A stretch of DNA of 64,000 bases from Allorhizobium pseudoryzae (GCF_011046245.1 NZ_CP049244.1:930001-994000); one strand, 5' to 3'. Shown: positions 25,175 to 35,904, counted from the first letter of the stretch. The notes: generated by a model from the letters alone, not told the origin. Program-made: numbers and translations.

Positions 25175-26254
25175 ATGTATCTGGACGTCAAAGCCATCAC
25201 CAAGAGCTACCGTGACAATACGGTTCTGGATTCGCTCGATTTTTCGGTCGGGAAGGGCGAGTTGGTCTCGTTGCTCGGCCCATCCGGATGCGGCAAGACC
25301 ACACTGCTCAGGATGATCGCCGGGCTGGTCTCGGCCGACAGTGGAGCGATCCGGCTTGCAGAGCGCGAGGTGACGGCGCTGCCGGCCCACAAGCGCAACG
25401 TTTCGGTGGTGTTTCAGAACTACGCGCTTTTCCCGCATCTGAATGTCCGCGAAAACGTCGGCTTTGGCCTCGCGGCCCGGGGTATGGCGAAGGCAGACCA
25501 GAAGGTTCCGGTCGAGGAAGCCCTCGCGCTGGTGCGCATGGAGCACTATGCCGATCGGCCGATTTCGGCCCTGTCAGGCGGCCAGCAGCAGCGTGTCGCC
25601 GTGGCGCGTGCGCTCGTTGTCGCGCCAGACCTTCTCCTGCTGGATGAGCCCTTTTCGGCGCTCGACCGCAAGCTGCGGGAAACCATGCAGGTGGAACTGA
25701 AGGCACTTCTTCGTTCGCGTGGCATCACCGCCGTCTTCGTCACTCACGACCAGGAGGAAGCACTGGCGGTATCGGACCGGATCGCGGTCATGAATGCCGG
25801 CCGGATCGAGCAGTATGGCGGCCCGATGGAGCTCTACTCGAAGCCGGCGACGAGCTTCGTCCTCGATTTTGTCGGCATGTCGATGCGCATGGCCGGCATG
25901 GTGAAGGCGGTCGAAGGACCGCTCCTGCAGATTGCCACTGCCTATGGTGATATCACTGCGCCGGGCAATTTCATCGCAGGCTCGAAGGTGACCGTGGGCA
26001 TCCGCCCGGAACTGGTGTCGCCCGGCCTGCCGGACAGCGCGTCGGACAGGACAAACCGGCTCACGGTGCCGCTCAGCGATGTGATGTGTCTTGGTGCAAA
26101 GACGCTGATCTACGGCACGGCCTCCGGCGACGACCGTCTCATCTGCGAAGAGCAGGGGGCCAGTGCCGCAAGCCTTCCCCCGATCGGCTCCCCCGTTACC
26201 TTCAACTGGGCGGTCAACGACACACTGGTCTATCCGGCGGAGGCCGTTCCATGA
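25175..26254 (+). CDS. ABC transporter ATPase (PotA-like) with TOBE domain
   Basis: A 359-residue ATPase with Walker A GPSGCGKTT (residues 35-43), Q-loop FQNYALFPH, signature LSGGQQQR and DEPFSALD, then a C-terminal regulatory TOBE region (about 240-359) containing VGIRPELVSPG. It energises the importer formed with the two permeases that follow. Its end overlaps the next start (ATGA). Confidence 0.92.
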   Translation: MYLDVKAITKSYRDNTVLDSLDFSVGKGELVSLLGPSGCGKTTLLRMIAGLVSADSGAIRLAEREVTALPAHKRNVSVVFQNYALFPHLNVRENVGFGLAARGMAKADQKVPVEEALALVRMEHYADRPISALSGGQQQRVAVARALVVAPDLLLLDEPFSALDRKLRETMQVELKALLRSRGITAVFVTHDQEEALAVSDRIAVMNAGRIEQYGGPMELYSKPATSFVLDFVGMSMRMAGMVKAVEGPLLQIATAYGDITAPGNFIAGSKVTVGIRPELVSPGLPDSASDRTNRLTVPLSDVMCLGAKTLIYGTASGDDRLICEEQGASAASLPPIGSPVTFNWAVNDTLVYPAEAVP

Positions 26255-27120
26255 GCGAGCCGATCACCACACAGGCGCGGACGAGGGGGCGCGTCAAGGA
26301 TCCCTTCCTGCTGCTCGCCGTTCCGTCGCTTCTCCTGCTCGGGGTTCTGTTTGCTCTGCCGATCCTCTTCCTTCTCCTGAAGAGTTTCCGCGGAACCGAT
26401 GGGGGAGTTTCGATTGCCGGCTATATCGCCTTCTTCTCCGACCCTTACATGCTGACGGCGCTTCGTCGCACCATCGTGATTGCGCTGGAGACGACGTTGC
26501 TGACCCTGGTGCTCGGCTATCCGACAGCCTTCGCGCTGGCGCGGGCACGCGGGCTTGTCCAGACCTGCATTCTCATTGCCATGATCCTACCGCTGTCGGT
26601 CGGCGTCATCGTCAAGGCCTTTGCCTGGTCGATTGTCTTTCGCAGCGATGGCGTGATCAACAAGACCTTGCTCGGGCTTGGCATCATCGATGCCCCGCTG
26701 CGTCTGCTGTTTACCGAGACTGCGCTGGTGATCGGGGCGGCCAATATCTTCCTGCCGTTCATGGTGCTGCCCGTCTATGCCGTGATCCGGCAGATCAATC
26801 CCAATCTCGGGGCGGCGGCTGCGACGCTGGGGGCTGGGCCCTTCTTCCGCTTTTTCCGGGTCACGCTGCCGTTGACGTTGCCGGGCGTTGTGGCCGGCGC
26901 TGCATTCGTCTTTTCCATGGCCGTGTCGATGTATGTCATTCCCAATCTCATCGTCGGCGAGCGCAGCCAGATGCTGTCCATGCTGATCGCCCGATCCTTT
27001 CTCTATCTGCGCGATGAACAGATGGGCTCCACCATGTCGGCGGTTCTTCTGGTCATCGCAGCCATGATCGTCGTCCTTTCGTCTCTGATCCTCAAGCGGC
27101 TGTCCGGGAGGCAGGCATGA
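26251..27120 (+). CDS. ABC permease, PotB type
   Basis: A 289-residue permease with about six membrane helices: TM1 near residues 22-45, then YIAFFSDPYMLTALRRT. The EAA-type loop reads AAAATLGAGPFFRF. The start at 26251 overlaps the ATPase stop; the frame is open 55 codons further upstream but inside the ATPase gene. Its stop overlaps the start of the PotC-type gene, so the pair is translationally coupled. Confidence 0.9.
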   Translation: MSEPITTQARTRGRVKDPFLLLAVPSLLLLGVLFALPILFLLLKSFRGTDGGVSIAGYIAFFSDPYMLTALRRTIVIALETTLLTLVLGYPTAFALARARGLVQTCILIAMILPLSVGVIVKAFAWSIVFRSDGVINKTLLGLGIIDAPLRLLFTETALVIGAANIFLPFMVLPVYAVIRQINPNLGAAAATLGAGPFFRFFRVTLPLTLPGVVAGAAFVFSMAVSMYVIPNLIVGERSQMLSMLIARSFLYLRDEQMGSTMSAVLLVIAAMIVVLSSLILKRLSGRQA

Positions 27121-27914
27121 CACTGACTGATCGCATCGCGATACTGCTGAGCTGGCTGATCGCGCTTCTCGCCTGCATCTACCTGCTGACGCCGCTCATC
27201 ATCACGGTGATCGTCTCGTTCACCTCCTCCACCGTCTACACCCTGCCGCCGCCGGACTGGTCGCTTCGCTGGTATCAGAGCATGGCCCGCAAACCGGATC
27301 TGCTCTCGGCGCTCTGGCTTTCGGTGAACCTCGCCCTGATTTCCACGGTTATTGCGTTGGTGGTCGGCACGCTCGCCTCGCTTGCCATCGTACGCGGTCG
27401 TTTTCCCGGTCGTGAGGCGCTGGCGACATTTTCTGTCTCGCCGCTGATGATGCCGGGTCTGGTGGTGGGCGTGGCGCTGTTGCAGTTCTTTCGGGAGTTC
27501 GGCCTCACGGATGCCTATTGGAGCCTGCTTTTGGCGCATATCGTCATTACGCTGCCTTACGTCGTTCGCACACTCGTTGCGGCCCTGGAGAAATTTGATT
27601 TCTCGCTGATCGATGCGGCTCAGACGCTGGGCTTGCCGTATCCTAAGGCGGTCCTGAAGGTGCTGGTGCCGGGCCTTGCTCCCGCCTTCTTGACGTCCGG
27701 CATGTTCGCGTTCCTGGCCTCGATGGACAATTATCCGATCTCCATCTTCCTCACCGACGCCTGGAACAAGACGCTGCCGATCAAGATGCTGCAATATCTC
27801 GAGGAAACGCCGGATCCGACGATAGCTGCCATCTCCACCGGCCTGATCGCCTTGGCACTCGTCGCACTGATCGTCGGTTCGCGCACCGTCGGCCTCAACC
27901 GGATGATCCATTAA
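27117..27914 (+). CDS. ABC permease, PotC type
   Basis: A 265-residue permease with about six helices; TM1 is at residues 9-34, followed by PPPDWSLRWYQSM, a segment typical of PotC. The EAA-type loop is DAAQTLGLPYPKAVLKVLVPG, in line with the family. It overlaps both neighbours (ATGA before, TAATG after), which places the PuuE-like enzyme directly in the transporter operon. Confidence 0.9.
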   Translation: MTLTDRIAILLSWLIALLACIYLLTPLIITVIVSFTSSTVYTLPPPDWSLRWYQSMARKPDLLSALWLSVNLALISTVIALVVGTLASLAIVRGRFPGREALATFSVSPLMMPGLVVGVALLQFFREFGLTDAYWSLLLAHIVITLPYVVRTLVAALEKFDFSLIDAAQTLGLPYPKAVLKVLVPGLAPAFLTSGMFAFLASMDNYPISIFLTDAWNKTLPIKMLQYLEETPDPTIAAISTGLIALALVALIVGSRTVGLNRMIH

Positions 27915-28846
27915 TGACCGACAGACGCAATTTCATCGGTTATCGCGACGGTTATCCGGATATCGTCTGGCCGAATGGCGGGCGGCTTGCCGTTTCCTTC
28001 GTCGTCAATGTCGAAGAGGGTGCAGAGCTTTCGATTGCCGACGCAGACGAGCGCAACGAAAGCGTCTACGAGGCACGCGAAGAGGTGATCGGCATTCCCG
28101 ATCCCTGCATGGAAAGCCATTACGGATACGGCCCGCGTGTCGGCTATCGCCGGATCATCGACGCGCTCGCGCAGCACGATGTGCCGGCCACCTTCTCCTG
28201 CTGCGGCCGTGCCGCAGCCCGTTCCCCCTGGCTGGTGCGCGATGTCGTCTCGCGTGGGCACGAGGCCAGCTGCCATGGCTGGCGCTGGGAGCGTCTCGCC
28301 GGCATGAGCGAGGTGGAGCAGAGGGAGAATATCGCCCGCACCTATGAGGCCGTGCGCGACGCAGCCGGCGTGGCCCCGCTCGGCTGGCACACCCGGTCCG
28401 CCTCGACACCGGACACCCGCCGCCTTCTCGTGGAGCACGGCGGGTTTCTCTACGATTCCGATGCCTATGACGACGACACGCCCTATCTCGTCAGCCTCGC
28501 CGGCACATCGCATGTGGTGCTGCCCTATGCCTTCGATACCAACGACATGCGCTTCCAGCCGGGCGGCGGCTTCGTGCAGCCGGAGGATTTCACCCGCTAC
28601 TGCCTCTCCGCCTTCGAGCGGCTTTGGCAGGAGGGTGCCCGGATCCCGCGAATGCTCAGCATCGGTCTTCACCTGAGGATCATCGGCAGGCCCGCCCGTA
28701 TCGGCGCGCTGGAGACACTGATCGACGCCATGGCGGCGCGTGGCGACGTGTGGTTCGCGACGCGGGCGCAGATCGCCAGCCACTGGCGTCGGGAATGCGG
28801 GTTGCCCGATTTTCTCCCGCGCGGAGGTGCCAATGGCCGAGCTTGA
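27914..28846 (+). CDS. PuuE-like polysaccharide-deacetylase-family allantoinase/amidase
   Basis: A 310-residue protein of the NodB-fold group that includes the cofactor-independent allantoinase PuuE. Family blocks are visible: FVVNVEEGAE, MESHYGYGPRVG, HEASCHGWRWE, PLGWHTR and GGFLYDSDAYDDD. PuuE hydrolyses allantoin to allantoate; others open related amide rings. The start overlaps the permease stop. It is followed by an amidase and racemase-like proteins and co-occurs with a hydantoinase, so two unrelated ring-opening hydrolases are in one operon. Substrate not determined. Confidence 0.85.
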   Translation: MTDRRNFIGYRDGYPDIVWPNGGRLAVSFVVNVEEGAELSIADADERNESVYEAREEVIGIPDPCMESHYGYGPRVGYRRIIDALAQHDVPATFSCCGRAAARSPWLVRDVVSRGHEASCHGWRWERLAGMSEVEQRENIARTYEAVRDAAGVAPLGWHTRSASTPDTRRLLVEHGGFLYDSDAYDDDTPYLVSLAGTSHVVLPYAFDTNDMRFQPGGGFVQPEDFTRYCLSAFERLWQEGARIPRMLSIGLHLRIIGRPARIGALETLIDAMAARGDVWFATRAQIASHWRRECGLPDFLPRGGANGRA

Positions 28847-30185
28847 TACCCACACATGGGGCGCGCGCGAGATCGCACAGGCTGTCAGCGCCGGCAGGAT
28901 GACTGCGGTCGAGAGCATACGCCGTCATCTCGAAATCATCGCGGCGCTTAATCCGGCGCTGAATGCGCTGGTGGCCGTTGACGCAGAACGTTCGCTTCGT
29001 GAAGCCGAACGCGTCGATGCGCGGGTGGCTGCGGGAAACGTCTTGCCGCTTGCCGGTGTGCCGCTGATCGTCAAGGACAATATCTGGGCCGAAGGCTGGC
29101 CGATCACGCAGGGCTCCCGGCTGTTTTCCGATTTCATCGCGCCTTGCGATGCAAAGGCCGTTGCGCTCGCCCGTGCTGCAGGCGCGGTTGTCGTCGGCAT
29201 CGGCGCCTGTTCGGAGCTTGCCTGCAAGGGGGTGACGAACACGCCGCTGCACGGCATCACGCATCATCCGCTTGATCGCGCGTTGACGCCCGGTGGCTCA
29301 TCCGGAGGCAATGCCGCGGCGCTCGCCGTCGGCATGGCGCCCGTCGCGCTTGGCACGGATGCCGGCGGCTCAAGCCGACGTCCGCCGGCCCATTGCGGCG
29401 TGGTGGGTTTCAAGCCGGGGCAGGATGTGGTGCCCTATGGTCCGGGTTTTGCCGAACCGTTCTGGGGTGTGTCCGTCATCGCACCCATGGGCCGGACGGT
29501 GGATGACTGCGCGTTGCTCTTTTCCGTCCTGACGGGCGTGCAGGCGGACACGCCGCGCCCGCTTCGCCTCGCATACAACCCGACCTTCGGCATTCGCTCC
29601 GCCATCGACGATGATGTTGCTTTGGCTATCGAAACGGCGGTCGACACGTTGAGGTCGGCGGGCTGGGCCCTCGATCCTGTCGATGTCGTCTGGCCGGAGG
29701 GCGTGAGCGAGGAGGTCCTGATGCCGCTGCAGCATGCGGGCCTCGCGATGCTCTACGGCGACCGGTGGACACAGCACCCGGAGATGTTCGACCCGGATAT
29801 TGGCGCGCAGATCAAGCGCGGCCTTGCACTGACCGGGACCGACGTCGTGCGGGCGCTCGACCAGTCCTACCGGTTACGCAGCGCGCTCGACCCGCTGTTT
29901 GAGGATTTCGATCTCGTGATCGGGCTCACCACGCCCTGCACGGCCTGGCCGCATGATCGGCTTGGACCGGAGACCATCGGCGGCGTGCCCGCCGCGCCGC
30001 GCGACCATGCGGCGCTGACGCCACGGTTCAATCACGCGCAACTGCCGGCGCTGTCGCTGCCGTGCGGAACCGCACGAAACGGCCTTCCCGTCGGCATGCA
30101 GATCGTCGGGCAACGCGGTTCGGATGCGACCGTGCTGGCTGCGGCGCGTCAAGCCGAAACCATTCTTTCACATCCGGCCACCTGA
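28833..30185 (+). CDS. Amidase-signature family amidase
   Basis: A 450-residue amidase. The Ser-cisSer-Lys triad can be read: lysine in GVPLIVKDN (about residue 83), serines in TPGGSSGGNAAA, and the nucleophile serine in GTDAGGSSRRPPA. The canonical block is GSDTGGSIRxPA, so the catalytic serine is retained with a second Ser where Ile is usual. GGAGGTGCC precedes the ATG, which overlaps the PuuE-like gene by 14 bases. It could hydrolyse a linear carbamoyl or amide product of the ring-opening enzymes, taking the place of an N-carbamoylase. Confidence 0.88.
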   Translation: MAELDTHTWGAREIAQAVSAGRMTAVESIRRHLEIIAALNPALNALVAVDAERSLREAERVDARVAAGNVLPLAGVPLIVKDNIWAEGWPITQGSRLFSDFIAPCDAKAVALARAAGAVVVGIGACSELACKGVTNTPLHGITHHPLDRALTPGGSSGGNAAALAVGMAPVALGTDAGGSSRRPPAHCGVVGFKPGQDVVPYGPGFAEPFWGVSVIAPMGRTVDDCALLFSVLTGVQADTPRPLRLAYNPTFGIRSAIDDDVALAIETAVDTLRSAGWALDPVDVVWPEGVSEEVLMPLQHAGLAMLYGDRWTQHPEMFDPDIGAQIKRGLALTGTDVVRALDQSYRLRSALDPLFEDFDLVIGLTTPCTAWPHDRLGPETIGGVPAAPRDHAALTPRFNHAQLPALSLPCGTARNGLPVGMQIVGQRGSDATVLAAARQAETILSHPAT

Positions 30186-30201
30186 CCGGAAGGAGACACA
30201 C

Positions 30202-30993
30202 TTGAAAATATTGCTGATCAACCCGAACACCTCGGTGGAAATGACCGACCGCATGGTCGCGACGGCCCAGTCCGTGCTGGCGCCGGATGCCGAAATCGTC
30301 GCGTACACGGCAACGCGCGGCTTTCCCTATATCGCCAGCCGTGCCGAAGCGATGATCGCCGGCGGTATTACCCTCGAAATGCTGGCCGAACATCACCATG
30401 GCTGCGATGCCGCGGTGATCGCCGCCTTCGGAGACCCCAGCCTGATTGCCGCACGCGAACTCTTCGAGATCCCGATCACAGCCATGGCGGAAGCGGCCAT
30501 GCTCACCTCCTGCATGCTGGGCGAGCGTTTTGCCATGCTGACCTTTTCGCGCACGCTGGTCGCCTGGTACGAGGACGCGGTCGGCGTCACCGGCCTCACC
30601 CACCGCTGCGCCGCGATCCGGGTGCCGGATGTCAGCTTCCAGTCCGTCTCGACGGTGCAATACGAACTGGAAAACGAGATCGTGGCATTGGCGGAAACCA
30701 CCGTGAAGGAAAACGGTGCCGATGTGCTCATTCTGGCCGGCGCACCGCTGACCGGTCTTGCCCAACGCATCGCGCATCGCGTGTCGGTTCCGCTCGTCGA
30801 TCCTCTTGCGGCGGCCGTCAGCCAGGCTCAGACGCTGGCGCGGATGAAGCCCAGGGCAGCGAGCGCCGGTCGTTTCGCCCGGCCGGGTCCCAAATCCGCT
30901 GAAGGCCTGTTTCCACCGCTGGCCGCCTGGATCGAGCACAAGCCGGCGCTCGCTCAGGGCCTTGGCGGTGTCTCTGCGAAACTCATGTCCTGA
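30202..30993 (+). CDS. Asp/Glu/hydantoin racemase-family protein lacking both catalytic cysteines (copy 1)
   Basis: A 263-residue protein that starts with the family pattern LLINPNTSVEMTDRM. In hydantoin and allantoin racemases two cysteines do acid-base chemistry, in CFGDPG and GCAGM blocks. Here these read AAFGDPSL and LAGAPLTG, with Ala and Gly in place of Cys, so classical racemisation is unlikely; Cys residues elsewhere (LTSCMLG) are at other positions. Start is TTG at 30202 with AGGAG 7 bases upstream. It is followed 19 bases later by a paralogue with the same loss. Confidence 0.85.
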   Translation: MKILLINPNTSVEMTDRMVATAQSVLAPDAEIVAYTATRGFPYIASRAEAMIAGGITLEMLAEHHHGCDAAVIAAFGDPSLIAARELFEIPITAMAEAAMLTSCMLGERFAMLTFSRTLVAWYEDAVGVTGLTHRCAAIRVPDVSFQSVSTVQYELENEIVALAETTVKENGADVLILAGAPLTGLAQRIAHRVSVPLVDPLAAAVSQAQTLARMKPRAASAGRFARPGPKSAEGLFPPLAAWIEHKPALAQGLGGVSAKLMS

Positions 30994-31012
30994 CGTGGCA
31001 GAAAACAGCGAG

Positions 31013-31699
31013 ATGAAAAGTCGCATCCTTCTCTTCAATCCCAACACCAGTACAGCGGTGACGGCCGATATGGTCTCCCTTGCAAGGGAGAGTGCCGGCG
31101 CATGGGCCGATATCGAGGGTCACACGGCCGAATTCGGTGCACCCATCATCCTCAATTCGTTTGACCTGGAGACGGCCGGTCGCGCGGTGGAGGCCTTTGC
31201 CGAGCGGATGGCCGAAACGGGATGGCCGGGGCAGGGCGTTGTCATCGGTGCCTTCGGGGATCCCGGACTGGCCTCCCTGCGGCTGCGTGCGCCGGTGCCC
31301 GCTGTCGGCTTCGGCGAATCCGCCATTGCCGCCGCCGGCGTGGGCGGGCGCGCCTTTTCCATCGTCACGACGACCCCGCAGCTCGAAGCATCAATCCGGC
31401 AGCAGGTCGAACACTGCGGCGCCAGCGACAGCCTGCGATCGATCCGGCTGACGCCGGGCGTGCCGGAAGAGGTGATGGGAAGCCCCGACCGTCTGGACCG
31501 GGAACTCGCCCAGCTGATTGACACGGTGATGGCCGAAGATGGATCGCAGGCCATTCTGGTCGCGGGTGGACCGCTCTCAGCCTCCGCAAGGCGTTTGGGC
31601 GCGCGATTTGCGCTTCCCATCATTGATCCCGTGACGGCGTCGTTAGCTCGGCTGGGCGAGATGTTGCACCGGGTGCAAAAAAGAGGACATGTGGGATGA
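31013..31699 (+). CDS. Asp/Glu/hydantoin racemase-family protein lacking both catalytic cysteines (copy 2)
   Basis: A 228-residue paralogue of the previous gene, beginning ILLFNPNTSTAVTADM. The two cysteine blocks read GAFGDPGL and VAGGPLSA, again without Cys. It is shorter than copy 1 at the C-terminus. An upstream GTG at 30995 is a possible start, but ATG at 31013 gives the family N-terminus. It overlaps the hydantoinase start (ATGA). The two paralogues may form a heteromer or have another reaction such as decarboxylation or ring-opening. Confidence 0.85.
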   Translation: MKSRILLFNPNTSTAVTADMVSLARESAGAWADIEGHTAEFGAPIILNSFDLETAGRAVEAFAERMAETGWPGQGVVIGAFGDPGLASLRLRAPVPAVGFGESAIAAAGVGGRAFSIVTTTPQLEASIRQQVEHCGASDSLRSIRLTPGVPEEVMGSPDRLDRELAQLIDTVMAEDGSQAILVAGGPLSASARRLGARFALPIIDPVTASLARLGEMLHRVQKRGHVG

Positions 31700-33108
31700 C
31701 AGCGTTTGATACCATCATCAAGGGCGGGACGATCGTCACCGCCGCCGATCGTTACAGGGCCGATATCGGCATCAGCAACGGGCGGATCACGGCGATTGCC
31801 GCCGAACTCAGCGGTGCCGGAACGGTCATCGATGCGAGTGGCCTGCTGGTGCTGCCGGGCGGGATCGACAGCCATGTGCATCTCTCACAACCCTCGTCCG
31901 ATTCCTCGGTCATGGCAGATGACTTCCAAAGCGGAACGCGCGCCGCGGCTGCCGGTGGCACGACCACTGTGCTTCCCTTCGCGTTGCAGAAGAAGGGGCA
32001 TTCCCTGCGGGAGGCCGTTGCCGCCTATCATGCCGAAGCCGACGGCAAATGCCATGTCGATGTGAGTTTTCACCTCATCATCTCCGATCCGACGCCTCAG
32101 GTTCTGGGGCAGGAGTTGCCGGCCCTGATCGAGGCCGGATACCGCTCGTTTAAGGTGTTCATGACCTACGACGATCTGGTGCTGAACGATCGGCAGTTGC
32201 TGGAGGTCTTCGCCGTCGCCGGCCTTCATGGCGCGACCGTCATGGTGCATGCCGAAGGGTATGATGCCATCCGCTTCCTGTCGGAGAAGCTGGAACGGGA
32301 GGGGCATGTCGCGCCCTATTATCATGCGATCTCACGACCGGAGATCGTTGAACGGGAGGCAACGCACAGGGCCATCAGCCACGCGGAGATCACCGGCATT
32401 CCGATCGTCATCGTGCATGTGTCGGGCCGCGAGGCTCTGGAGCAGATCCGATGGGCGCGTGCGCGGGGTCTGAAGGTCACGGCCGAAACCTGCCCGCAAT
32501 ACATTACCCTCACGGCAGAAGACCTGCACGATCTCAACATGGATTTCGACGGCGCGAAATATGTCTGTTCGCCGCCGCCTCGCGATGCGGCCAGCCAGGC
32601 CGCCATCTGGCAGGGACTGACCGATGGCACGCTGGAGCTCTTCTCGTCCGACCACTGCCCGTTCTTCTTCCAGGATGCGCAGGGCCGCGGCAAGGATACG
32701 CCGAAGGCGCGGACATCCTTCCGCTGGGTTCCGAATGGCATTCCGGGCGTCGAGACACGCCTGCCGATCCTGTTTTCCGAAGGCGTCAGCAAGGGCCGCA
32801 TCAGCCTCGAAACCTTCGTCGCGTTGACGGCGACCAATCACGCGAAGACCTACGGCCTCTATCCCCGCAAGGGCACGATTGCCATCGGCAGCGACGCGGA
32901 TCTGGTTCTGTGGGATGCGACACGCCAGGAAACCATCCGGCAGGCAAACCTGCATCATGGAAGCGATTATACGCCGTGGGAGGGTTTCGAGGTGACCGGC
33001 TGGCCGGTGGTGACGATCCTGCGGGGTGAGGTGGTCATGAAAGACGGCCAGATCCTCAACCGCCCCGGCGCCGGCGCGTATATCAGTCGGTCCCGTTCCA
33101 TCGACTGA
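31696..33108 (+). CDS. Dihydropyrimidinase/hydantoinase-family cyclic amidase
   Basis: A 470-residue amidohydrolase with a complete binuclear site: His60 and His62 in IDSHVHL, carboxylated Lys153 in SFKVFMTYD, His185 in MVHAEG, His241 in IVHVSG and Asp319 in SSDHCP. These are the features of dihydropyrimidinase, hydantoinase and bacterial allantoinase, which open cyclic ureides to N-carbamoyl amino acids. The first base of its ATG lies within the previous stop region. Last gene of the block D operon; a hairpin with a T-run follows at 33198-33228. Confidence 0.9.
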   Translation: MTAFDTIIKGGTIVTAADRYRADIGISNGRITAIAAELSGAGTVIDASGLLVLPGGIDSHVHLSQPSSDSSVMADDFQSGTRAAAAGGTTTVLPFALQKKGHSLREAVAAYHAEADGKCHVDVSFHLIISDPTPQVLGQELPALIEAGYRSFKVFMTYDDLVLNDRQLLEVFAVAGLHGATVMVHAEGYDAIRFLSEKLEREGHVAPYYHAISRPEIVEREATHRAISHAEITGIPIVIVHVSGREALEQIRWARARGLKVTAETCPQYITLTAEDLHDLNMDFDGAKYVCSPPPRDAASQAAIWQGLTDGTLELFSSDHCPFFFQDAQGRGKDTPKARTSFRWVPNGIPGVETRLPILFSEGVSKGRISLETFVALTATNHAKTYGLYPRKGTIAIGSDADLVLWDATRQETIRQANLHHGSDYTPWEGFEVTGWPVVTILRGEVVMKDGQILNRPGAGAYISRSRSID

Positions 33109-33197
33109 TCTCGCAGAGGGGTATTGCGGAGTGCCCGAGGCTCCGCTGGATCACGGTCCAGGGCGGCAACCTCGATGATCCCGTAGGACTGAAAGCC

Positions 33198-33228
33198 ATG
33201 CCCGGCACGACGCCGGGCCGGGCATTTT
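33198..33228 (+). terminator. Intrinsic terminator of the block D operon
   Basis: ATGCCCGG (33198-33205) pairs with CCGGGCAT (33218-33225), followed by TTTTCGTT on the plus strand. An alternative stem GCCCGGC/GCCGGGC overlaps it. It lies 90 bases after the hydantoinase stop and may also work weakly on the convergent transcript. Confidence 0.6.
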
Positions 33229-33245
33229 CGTTCGGTCCGACCGTA

Positions 33246-33971
33246 TCAACGACCGTTCTTCTGTCGCCATTCGGCGTAGTCTGCCTGCACCTGGTCGGAG
33301 GTCGGCGGATAAAGGCCGATGATCGCGGCACCGGCATTGACCTTTTCCAGAACGAAATCCTCAAAGCTCTCCATGCCGGCGCACTCCTGTGCGATCTCGT
33401 CGGCGAGGGCCGCCGGAATGACGATCACGCCGTCGCCGTCCCCCAGCATCACGTCGCCGGGGAATACGGCGACGTCGCCGCAGGCGATCGGCACGTTGAT
33501 GTCCAAGGCTTCGTGCAGCGTCAGGTTCGTCGGCGCGGACGGGCGCTGGTGATAGGCCGGCACGTCCAGTTTGCCGATCCCCTCCGCATCGCGGAACCCG
33601 CCATCCGACACGACACCGGCACAGCCGCGCTTGGCAAGCCGGGTCACCAGGATCGATCCGGCCGACGCCGCCCGCGCATCCTTGCGGCTATCCATCACGA
33701 GCACGAAGCCCGGTGGGCAGGTTTCCACGGCAACACGCTGCGGGTGATCGGGATTGCGGAAGACGGTGATCGGATTGCGGTCCTCGCGCGCCGGGATGTA
33801 GCGCAAGGTGAAGGCCTGGCCGACCATGTTGCGCCCCTTCCAGGCGACGGGCTGCACATTCTGGATGAACTGGTTGCGAAGGCCGCGCTTGTAGAGAGCG
33901 GTCGCAACCGAAGCGGTCGAGACACGCAACAGCGCGTCGCGGGTTGTGTCGGAAAGAACGTAGTCCGTCAT
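33246..33971 (-). CDS. RraA-like aldolase/decarboxylase (HMG aldolase family)
   Basis: A 241-residue member of the RraA/HMG-aldolase family, which includes class II pyruvate aldolases as well as the RNase E inhibitor RraA. The catalytic arginine-aspartate pair is retained in SDGGFRDAEGI, and CGDVAVFPGDVMLGDGDGVIVIP matches the C-terminal core. It is longer than RraA by an N-terminal extension. Its place after a sugar-acid dehydratase and TRAP transporter argues for an aldolase that cleaves a 2-keto-3-deoxy acid. Start at 33971 behind GAGAGAGGC; 19 bases separate it from the dehydratase gene. Confidence 0.85.
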   Translation of the reverse strand: MTDYVLSDTTRDALLRVSTASVATALYKRGLRNQFIQNVQPVAWKGRNMVGQAFTLRYIPAREDRNPITVFRNPDHPQRVAVETCPPGFVLVMDSRKDARAASAGSILVTRLAKRGCAGVVSDGGFRDAEGIGKLDVPAYHQRPSAPTNLTLHEALDINVPIACGDVAVFPGDVMLGDGDGVIVIPAALADEIAQECAGMESFEDFVLEKVNAGAAIIGLYPPTSDQVQADYAEWRQKNGR

Positions 33972-33990
33972 GTGATGCCTCTCTCGGGTG

Positions 33991-35727
<1,737 letters not shown>

Positions 35728-35730
35728 GAT

Positions 35731-35904
35731 CTATCCCGTAAATGTAAAGGTGAACCAGACCAGCACAACGGTGGCCAGTACAAAGACGATCTCCGGCAGA
35801 TTGCCGAAATCCGGTTCACCGGCATGATTGAGGGCGAATTCCGCCGGGCTGATGTCTTCATCGCCCTTCAGAAGATCGTGGTTGATGTCCTTTTCCTTGG
35901 TCAT
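35731..35904 (-). CDS. 57-residue single-span membrane protein in a TRAP operon (undescribed small gene)
   Basis: A short frame from ATG at 35904 to TAG at 35731. The protein has a charged N-terminal half (MTKEKDINHDLLKGDEDISP) and a C-terminal hydrophobic helix (PEIVFVLATVVLVWFTFTF) ending in TG. GAGGAG lies 7 bases before the ATG and overlaps the stop region of the TRAP large subunit, and the stop is 3 bases from the dehydratase ATG, so it fills the gap precisely. It may be an accessory subunit of the TRAP transporter, or a small regulator. I do not recognise a family. Confidence 0.78.
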   Translation of the reverse strand: MTKEKDINHDLLKGDEDISPAEFALNHAGEPDFGNLPEIVFVLATVVLVWFTFTFTG

